A program made the translations under genes and the position numbers. Under the pieces are notes generated by a model that had not been told where the DNA came from, ran no database searches, and saw nothing but the letters and a program-made list of their open reading frames with translations. 64,000 nt of DNA from Hoylesella saccharolytica JCM 17484 (GTDB lineage Bacteria; Bacteroidota; Bacteroidia; Bacteroidales; Bacteroidaceae): contig NZ_BAKN01000003.1 in NCBI RefSeq assembly GCF_000614205.1, forward strand, positions 1 through 64,000. Reading direction: 5' to 3'. Shown in pieces: positions 57,054 through 64,000 of the stretch. Each line of letters starts with the position of its first letter. Position 1 is the stretch's first letter.

Positions 57054-58231
57054 ATGAGAACAACATTGAAGAACATAGCCCTTTCTGCTATGCTGGTCGG
57101 CTCCATAGGGCTGACGTCCTGCGACAAGAACGATGACCCGAAACCAACGCCCAATGAGGTGCAACAGCATTTTGCCTTTGTGCATTATGTGGACAAAAGT
57201 GCTTACGTCGCACGTTCGGTGATTTGACACCTCAAGCCACCGACAACAAGAAAGCATTCGAATTTGGCTTTGGGTGTTATCTCTTCGCAAAAGGAAACAC
57301 GGTACTTGTGCCCGAAGGGAAATTCGGAGATAAGGTACACAAGTTTACAAGAGGGGCGCACGGCGAACTGCTAAAAGTAGGTACGATGACCTTTGAACAG
57401 ATGGCGCAACCCGGAGAAATCAATTTCATCGACGAGCAGCGGGCATACGTCGCTTTGCACGGAAGGGGAAAGATTGCGCTAATCAATACCGCTACGTTGC
57501 AAAAAGAGGATGAAATCGACCTCTCGTCTTATGCTGTTCAGGACAATAATCCCGACCCCGGTTGCAATGTCATTCGAGACGGAAAGATGTATGTAGCCCT
57601 CAACCAGCTCAATTCGCCCCACACCTCCGTACCGGGGACGGGTGCAGAGGTGGCTGTTATTGACCTTAAAACGAAAAAGACCGAAGTCATTAAGGACAGT
57701 CGCACAAGTGTTGTCGGATTGTTCCGTCACTCCGATGCCTTTATGGACGAGCGGGGCGACATCTACTTTTACAGTGCGGGCAACAACTTCAACGTTGCCA
57801 ATAAGGAAGGTTTCTTGCGTATCCGCAAAGGAAGCGACCAATGGGACGCCGACTACCTGTTCAACCTGTCGAAGACAACCATAAAAGGGATTGGCAAAAC
57901 GGGGCAGTATATGATTAAGTCTTACTATGCGGGCAATGGCATTGTATATAGTTGCTTGAAAGTAACGGATACGGAATTCGGAATACTCAAGAAAGACTTC
58001 CAACCCGTGAAAATCGACATTTGGAACAAAACCATCGAAAAACTCGATTTGCCAATGACCGACAGCAATGGCTCTTTTGCCATAACCCGCTACAAAGATT
58101 TCATCGTCTTTGGTATGACGTGCAATAACGGAACGGGCTACTATACCTACAATACCAAGACGGGTGAATGCTCGCAAACTCCCGTCGTTACTGCCGTGGG
58201 AATACCTTCAAGTTTAGTCGCATTTGAGTAA
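57054..58231 (+). CDS. beta-propeller surface lipoprotein (DUF4374/XusB-like), one frameshift
   Basis: About 392 residues once one T is restored near 57217 (joining VDKSAYVAR to FGDLTPQATDN). It opens MRTTLKNIALSAMLVGSIGL and then TSC, a lipobox with Cys at residue 23. The acidic DKNDD just after it fits a surface-export signal in Bacteroidetes. The rest is YncE-like repeated strands (AYVALHGRGKIALINTATLQ, AEVAVIDLKTKKTEVI, FGMTCNNGTGYYTYNTKTGE). DUF4374 lipoproteins sit beside TonB receptors; XusB of B. thetaiotaomicron, which binds enterobactin at the cell surface, is my recalled comparator. Ligand here is inferred. Confidence 0.75.
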
Positions 58232-58241
58232 ATCCCTATCG

Positions 58242-58280
58242 CAAGAGTATTCCCTCAAAAAAGGAATACTCTTGTTTTTT
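58242..58280 (+). terminator. terminator of receptor-lipoprotein operon
   Basis: Perfect 12-bp stem CAAGAGTATTCC (58242-58253) with GGAATACTCTTG (58263-58274) followed by TTTTTT. It lies 11 bp past the lipoprotein stop codon. Confidence 0.95.
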
Positions 58281-58371
58281 ATAGAGTATGCGATTCAACA
58301 AGGATAAAAATATAAGAAAATCCTCTTTTTTATCCTTACTTATTTGTAAATTTGCAGAAAGGTATAATGAT

Positions 58372-59352
58372 ATGACCATAGAATTTTGTGCAATCAATAA
58401 GCCAGAAGATTGGATCGAGATGGTTGCCGAGCAATTCGGCACATCGGTAACGAACGATGGTTTTACCGTTCCGCCCTCAGTGGGCAGCGGCTTTTTCAAG
58501 CAATACTACCCGTTATCATGGCTCACATTGACCTACATCAGTTTCGTATCGTACGAACCGATGACAATGGTGCGTCGCTCGGTGGAAAACTCGAAATGGA
58601 TTCCCGTGATGTTCTATATCAACGAGCATAAGCACGAGCAGATTATCGGCACAAGCACGAAAACGGTCGGGGTGGACACGCTCGACGGTATCTTTATGCC
58701 CTCAAGCAATATCCCTACGGAGTGGACTTTCGCTCCCAAACGGCAGTATGAAAACATTACATTGACCTTCAACAAGGATTGGATAGAGCAAATGGATACG
58801 GCTCACGAAACCTACATCGGTCGGCTGCTCCGGTCGGACAAGTCTTTTTATCTGTTCGAGACCATCACACCTGCGATGCAACAAGTATTGGATGGCATTA
58901 AGGCCACAGCCAAAAGCGATGTGCTTTTCTATCCCCTCCATTTGCATGGAAAGGCAATAGAACTGCTGACGATATTTCTTGAAAAACTCGAAAAACGTTC
59001 GGAGGTAAAATCTCTTTCCAACTTGAATTTGAACGATGTGGAGGCTGTCTTCCGTGTCCGTCGTCAGATTTTACAAAGTTTGAACAACGTACCGAGCATT
59101 CCCGAACTGGCACATGAAGCAGCAATGAGCAGTTCCAAACTACAAAAATGCTTCAAACAGGTTATTGGCAAGGCGATTGCCGAGTATGCCCTATCCGAAA
59201 AGATGGAATGGGCAAAACGTTTGCTTTCCACTCGTCTTTACTCTGTATCCGAAGTAGGCTATAAAATTGGATATGCCAATCTCAGCCACTTCACAGAGGC
59301 TTTCCGAAAATATCACAGAATAAACCCCAAGCAATTTCTCGACTCTCTATAA
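58372..59352 (+). CDS. AraC-family regulator (PchR/YbtA-like)
   Basis: A 326-residue regulator. The N-terminal 210 residues are a probable ligand-sensing domain of no recognised family (MTIEFCAINKPEDWIEMVAE). The C-terminal 100 residues are the double HTH: SIPELAHEAAMSSSKLQKCF, then SVSEVGYKIGYANLSHFTEA and FRKYHRINPKQF. AraC regulators of this shape (PchR, YbtA) activate siderophore uptake genes when the ferri-siderophore enters. TAAATTTG (58347-58354) is a -7 box inside the longer open frame, fixing the start at 58372. Likely targets are the divergent ABC/TonB promoters. Confidence 0.85.
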   Translation: MTIEFCAINKPEDWIEMVAEQFGTSVTNDGFTVPPSVGSGFFKQYYPLSWLTLTYISFVSYEPMTMVRRSVENSKWIPVMFYINEHKHEQIIGTSTKTVGVDTLDGIFMPSSNIPTEWTFAPKRQYENITLTFNKDWIEQMDTAHETYIGRLLRSDKSFYLFETITPAMQQVLDGIKATAKSDVLFYPLHLHGKAIELLTIFLEKLEKRSEVKSLSNLNLNDVEAVFRVRRQILQSLNNVPSIPELAHEAAMSSSKLQKCFKQVIGKAIAEYALSEKMEWAKRLLSTRLYSVSEVGYKIGYANLSHFTEAFRKYHRINPKQFLDSL

Positions 59353-59440
59353 GTTTTATGCAATAGGGATATTACTTGCTATTTGAGGGCTATTTTACCC
59401 TAAGCAATCTTCCGAACTTTGCCTGTAAAAACATCAGGCA

Positions 59441-60736
59441 ATGAAAATAAAAACATTTAAGTTTCAGTTTTTTGCCGGAGTAACAATCTTTTCATTGTTT
59501 TCCGGTATTTCTGTTTATGCGCAATCTCCGAATGAAACGGACTCTCTCCAGACAGAAGAAATCTCGCAGGATAACCGCATTAAAATCAATGGTTATCTCC
59601 GTGCAGGTATTTTTGGCGGAGAAAAGGAAATACGCAATTACTACGGAGAGGGTGCCTTGAAATTAGAAGTTCCCATCGGCATAAGTGCTTCCGCCTTTTC
59701 GGAAGTCCGTTACAGAGCCGATGGTAACAACAATTATAAGTTCGACATCCGCGAGGCTTATGTAAATCTTAATCTTGGCAAGTTCGATTTTCGTGTGGGT
59801 GAGCAAATCGTTCTTTGGGGACGGGCAGACGGTTTCAATCCGACCAATAACGTTACACCCCAAGATTTTTGTGTGTTCTCACCGGAGGAAGACGATAAGC
59901 GTCTGGGAAATTTCGTAGTGAAAGGTGTCTTTAATCCTTATCCCTTCCGTATCGAAGTAGATTGGATACCCGTTTACAAATCGTCATTGTTCCCTTTCAT
60001 CGGAAAGCCTATGGGAGATGGGCTTGTATGGAACAATGAAAAACGTCCTTACCGATGGAAGAACCAGTCTTTCGGAGTGAAAATAGATTTGGAAAAACCT
60101 TCTTTCGACCTCTCTCTTTCCTATTACAACGGGTTACATAAATTTCCCGGCATCGCGTATGAAAAGACTCCTTCTGAAATCCTTTTATCGCAAGAGCCTT
60201 ATCGGGTGCATGTTGTCGGAATGGACTTTTCCACCTCATTGGGCAACTACGGATTAAGAGGCGAGTTTGCCTGTTCACTCCCCGAAAAAAGCAATAATTC
60301 CATCTATTCCGTTCCAAATAAGCAAATGGAATATACAATAGGGATTGACCGAAGCTGGGATAATTTCAGTTTGATTGTACAGTACATAGGTAAGTATATA
60401 CTGGACTTGGAGACAGACATTAAAGGCAATCCGATAGTTCAGAAACTAAACTCACTGAATCGTATCGTCTTCACGCAACACGAGCGTTGGAATCATTCGG
60501 TTTCGATCAGACCTGCACTGTCATTACTCCACGAAACATTGAACGTGGAACTGCTCGGACTGTGCCAGTTCAGCACGAAAGAATACTTCTTCCAACCCAA
60601 GATTCGCTATGCCATAGCCGATGCCGTTACGCTTACGGTGGGAGGGCAGCTGTTCTATGGACCGGACGACCGTCTGTTTGGGATATTGGAAAAGACCAAG
60701 AACTCGGTTTTTACGGAGTTGAAAGTTTCGTTTTAG
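59441..60736 (+). CDS. outer-membrane beta-barrel protein (DUF1302-like)
   Basis: A 431-residue protein with a signal peptide (FFAGVTIFSLFSGISVYAQ). The mature part is beta-rich with the phrase DFRVGEQIVLWGRADGFNPT and then NNVTPQD, the hallmark region of DUF1302-type barrels (G-Q-x-V-x-WG...NP). It ends TKNSVFTELKVSF, a terminal aromatic strand. Such barrels accompany MMPL/RND transporters and LolA-like proteins in several phyla, and the same trio follows here: the MMPL gene starts 26 bp downstream. Substrate unknown. Confidence 0.75.
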   Translation: MKIKTFKFQFFAGVTIFSLFSGISVYAQSPNETDSLQTEEISQDNRIKINGYLRAGIFGGEKEIRNYYGEGALKLEVPIGISASAFSEVRYRADGNNNYKFDIREAYVNLNLGKFDFRVGEQIVLWGRADGFNPTNNVTPQDFCVFSPEEDDKRLGNFVVKGVFNPYPFRIEVDWIPVYKSSLFPFIGKPMGDGLVWNNEKRPYRWKNQSFGVKIDLEKPSFDLSLSYYNGLHKFPGIAYEKTPSEILLSQEPYRVHVVGMDFSTSLGNYGLRGEFACSLPEKSNNSIYSVPNKQMEYTIGIDRSWDNFSLIVQYIGKYILDLETDIKGNPIVQKLNSLNRIVFTQHERWNHSVSIRPALSLLHETLNVELLGLCQFSTKEYFFQPKIRYAIADAVTLTVGGQLFYGPDDRLFGILEKTKNSVFTELKVSF

Positions 60737-60762
60737 ATTATCTAATCTCAAAATAATATCGA

Positions 60763-63047
60763 ATGAAGAAGTTAGCTGAATTTGTGATACGATACCGCTG
60801 GGCGGTCATCGTGTTCTTTCTTGCACTGACAGCCTTTATGGGCTTTCAGATGAAGAATGCAAGTTTTAATCCCGACCTGCTTACCTATCTGCCGGAAGAT
60901 TTACCTTCTCGTGTAAATCAAAAACAGATAGAAAGAATGTTCGGCGGTACGGATATGGTAATGATTGTCGTACAGACAGATGATGTCGTGAATGGCAAGA
61001 CACTGAAGCGTGTGGAGCATTTCTCGCAAGATATGCAGAACATCAAAGGCGTAGAACGGGTAATGTCCGTCTTTGAATTGAAAAATGTCCGCAGTGAGAA
61101 TGACGCAATGACCGTTGATGCGGCCGTGAAAATGATTCCACGGACTGCTGAAGATGTTGCCACTATTAAGAAAGAGCTTGCCGGTAACGACCTTGTCTAT
61201 GGAAGCGTGGTTTCCAAAGATTTTACGACCACAGCCATTATTGGATTGCTTGAACCCGGAGCAAAGGACAAGGACGTAATAGACCAAGTGGAGGCAATGA
61301 TTGCCAAGTATCCCGGCACAGAGAAAGTTCTTTTGGGAGGTTCTCCGTATATGCGAATGCAGAATGCGGGAATGATGCAGAAGGATATGGCTCGGCTCAT
61401 TCCTCTCGGATTGTTGTTGATGATGGTCTTTCTCTTTATCAGCTTCCGTCAGTTCAGAGGGGTATGGCTTCCCATTCTGATTGTAGTCATGGCGATATTC
61501 ACGGCATTGGGTGCAACACCTTTGTTGGGATGGAAGTTTGCCGTTACGACCATTATTTTAGTTGTATTGCTGATTGCCACCGCCAATTCCTATGGCATAC
61601 ACATGTTTGCCCGCTACCAAAGAGATAATCTTCCCGGAAACAACTATACAGCAAAAGAATTGTCTGTCAAAATGGTTACAAGTCTCGGCGCTCCCATTAT
61701 CTTGTCAGGATTGACAACCATTGCAGGGTTGCTCTGTATGTTGGGACATGTGCTGATTCCCGGTGGACAGATGGGAGTTCTTGGCAGTATCGGTATCGGA
61801 CTTGCTTGATTGGAAGTCTGTTCTTTATACCTGCATTGAGTTCGGTACTTCCCAAAACGAAGCCTCGATTGAGAGCGGATAACAACCCTAAAAGCAAAAG
61901 AGGAATAGGGTTGGACAGATTGTTGGACTTTATTGCCGATTGGGTAACGAAAAAGCCCAAGACTATTTTGGCTTTATTCGTGGTCATTTCTCTAATCGGA
62001 GCAGCCGGACTGTTGCGTTTCAGCATCAACTCAAATCCCGCCGAGTTGTTCCCTGACGGACATCCTGCGAAGGAGTCCGCACAAATCATCAATAAGGAAC
62101 TGGGGGGCTTCTTTCCGCTCTGTGTCGTGTTCGAAGGCGACATCAAAGACCCTGCCTTGTTGAAGAAAATTGATGATTTGGAGAAAAAGGTGCGAGAAAT
62201 CCCCGAAGTGGGAACAACGCAGTCTATCGCGAAAGTTACACGTCAGATCAGCCGTGCTCTCTATAACAAAGGCGAAGAAGGTTATGATAAAATCCCCGAC
62301 ACCTACGATGCCGTATCACAATACTTCGAGTTGTATCTGATGAGCGGCAGTCAGAGGGATTTGGAAAAGATGGTGGATTTCAATTTTGAGAAAGCTCTCT
62401 TGATGATTCGTTTCAAGGAATTGAACACACCGGTATTGCGACAATGTGTTGCTCAAATCAAGGAAATGGTAAAAGATGACCCCAATGTGAAACTTGTTGG
62501 TGGCAATGCCGATGTATTCACGGATATGGACAAGCATGTCGTAAGCGGGCAGTTCCTTTCTTTGTTGATTTCCCTCGTTGTTGTATTTATCATTATATCC
62601 CTCGGTTTCAAATCGTTTAAGGCAGGATTACTGCAAATCGTTCCACTCATGTTTGCCATGTTGATGCTTTTCGGACTGATGGGATATTTTGGTATCGACC
62701 TGAACTTTATGACCGCCTTCCAAGCCTCTATCCTTATTGGAGTCGGCGTGGACTATACGATTCATGTTGTCTGGCGGTATCGGGAGGAACGACGTGCGGA
62801 TTACGACGATAAGGAGGCTGTACATCGCTTGTTCAAGGCAACGGGACGCGGTATCGTATTCAATGCCATTGCCGTTATTATCGGATTTGTAGTTCTGCTC
62901 TTTTCAGGCTTCCTGCCCGTCCGCTTTTTCGGAATGATGATGGTAACAATCATTTTCGTATGCCTCATTGCCGCAGTGCTGCTCGTACCTGCGCTATGTA
63001 TGGTGTTGAAACCGAAATTCTTGAGACAGAAAATCCATTGCAAATAA
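60763..63047 (+). CDS. MMPL/RND-family transporter, one frameshift
   Basis: An inner-membrane transporter of about 761 residues in two homologous halves. Each half has one N-terminal helix (VIRYRWAVIVFFLALTAFMG; VTKKPKTILALFVVISLIGA), a periplasmic domain and a five-helix bundle. The second half includes TAFQASILIGVGVDYTIHVV, the conserved GVGVDY segment of the RND/MMPL proton path. The frame stops at 61807 (IGIGLA); adding one T near 61808 continues directly as LIGSLFFIPAL. MMPL proteins usually move lipids or other hydrophobic molecules. It sits between a DUF1302-like barrel and a LolA-like periplasmic protein. Confidence 0.88.
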
Positions 63048-63150
63048 CTTAAAAGGACTGAAAGGATAAAAGCAATAAAAGAAACAGTCAAAAGCTTATG
63101 AGCTTTTCAAAGAAGATTGATACATGAATATTCATCAAACAATAAATACA

Positions 63151-63953
63151 ATGAAAAAAGTTTTTTATCGGCGGTTATAACAATCGCAACCATGTGGGCA
63201 AATGTTGCTCATGCACAAGGAGGACTATCTCCGCAACAAGTACAACAAAAAGCCATTGAAGCCACTCGTATTGCCGGAATGGAAACAGAATCATCAATGA
63301 CGATTTACAGTCCGTCCGGAGACAAACGAGTTCGCAAGATGACTATTGTCAGTAAACTCTACGAGAATGGTAGTTTGGAAAAGAAACTCATTCGGTTTAC
63401 CGAGCCTGCTGATGTGAAAGGCACCGGGTTTCTATCGTTCGATTATTTGAAGAAGAACGATGACAAGTGGATTTATATGCCGGCTCTTCGTAAAACCCGA
63501 CGTATTGTAAGTTCAGAGAATGCCAAAAGTTTCATGGGGTCTGAGTTTTCTTACGCCGATATGTCCACACCAGCTGTCGAAGATTTCAACTATAAATTCT
63601 TGAAAGACCAAAATGTAGGTAATCATGTCTGCTATGTCTTAGAAATTACGCCAAAGAACAAAACCATTGCCAATGAAAACGGCTTCTCTAAGAAAATAGC
63701 CTATATCGACAAGCACATTTTTATTATCCGTAAGGCTATATACTACAATCTTGCCGGAGAGAAAGAAAAGGAGATGACCGTCTCTGCAATCACGGAAGTG
63801 GATACAAAGTACCATAAGTATCGCTTTAAGGAGATGACAATGATTAATCTGAAAAATAAAAGAAAGTCGGTATTGAATAACAACGTTATTAAGTTCACCC
63901 CTTCAATTTCGGACAGTTATTTCACCACTCGCACACTGGAACAAGGCAAGTAA
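63151..63953 (+). CDS. LolA-like periplasmic protein (outer membrane lipoprotein-sorting family), one frameshift
   Basis: About 267 residues. The natural start ATG at 63151 reads MKKVF, then needs one more T in the T6 run (63161-63166) to continue as LSAVITIATMWANVAHAQ, completing the signal peptide. The mature half-barrel has the PF17131-type motifs KMTIVSKLYENGSLEKKLIR, TGFLSFDYLKKNDDKWIYMP and SENAKSFMGSEFSYADM. Proteins of this family follow MMPL/RND genes and probably carry a hydrophobic cargo between the transporter and the outer membrane. The window ends 47 bp later, so further operon genes are possible. Confidence 0.82.
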
Positions 63954-64000
63954 AACTTCTCTTTTCCATTCTACCTCCATTTGTTGCAATCAGAAGTTGT

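Noticed and set aside
54660..58231. SusCD-type glycan uptake pair
   Set aside because: The lipoprotein is a beta-propeller without SusD/RagB helices, and no glycoside hydrolase genes are near.

Overview
The window is chromosomal DNA of a Bacteroidales bacterium, most likely an oral Prevotella close to P. intermedia/P. nigrescens. The evidence is AT-rich backbone DNA, start sites preceded by the Bacteroidetes -7 box TAnnTTTG (often with TTTG 19 nt upstream), family content (NifJ, GH109, DUF4468, DUF4293, DUF4295, Porin_10-like, split MetH) and a CTnDOT-type integrative element. Species-level placement is inference.

Backbone, 1-37.6 kb. A 41-bp tandem array (129-395) precedes a Lys/Gly/Asp-rich orphan protein. 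Next come nifJ, an AAA ATPase, a DUF4468/small membrane protein/porin operon, an exported GH109 protein and uvrB. The plus-strand run bamD-rpoZ-DUF4293 follows, then gdhA, a dead IS982-like fragment, and a minus-strand translation and housekeeping block (rpsA, DUF4295, rpmG, rpmB, pncC, tsaD, map). The RNase P RNA gene leads a minus-strand run yihY/brkB - membrane protein - ykvA-like - DMP19-like - smpB - metH. A Cof-type phosphatase, a GT2 polyprenol-phosphate mannosyltransferase and mfd lie on the plus strand. Two long intergenic gaps (10.5-11.3 kb and 31.8-32.6 kb) carry the same 22-bp-period repeat array in opposite orientation.

Mobile element, about 37.6 kb to the window end. It starts with an IntDOT-like tyrosine recombinase, followed by four small paralogous HTH proteins arranged divergently and a minus-strand module (DUF3945 protein, topoisomerase III, DUF1896, a 1828-residue methylase/helicase). 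Two of its minus-strand promoters share a 28-bp element placed exactly 36 bp upstream of the -7 box, which suggests one regulator controls both. No relaxase or tra genes and no right end are visible.

Cargo, 51-64 kb. A heterodimeric ABC exporter-fold pair is divergent from a TonB-dependent receptor, a beta-propeller surface lipoprotein and an AraC regulator. Together these look like a mobile siderophore-uptake locus that joins XusAB-type outer-membrane capture to YbtPQ/IrtAB-type inner-membrane transport. Then comes an envelope set: a DUF1302-like beta-barrel, an MMPL/RND transporter and a LolA-like periplasmic protein.

Quality warning: eight genes (nifJ, map, metH, int, topB, the lipoprotein, the MMPL transporter and the LolA-like protein) are interrupted by 14 single-base indels, 13 of them deletions. 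Most lie in short homopolymers. I read these as consensus errors and report each gene as one unit.
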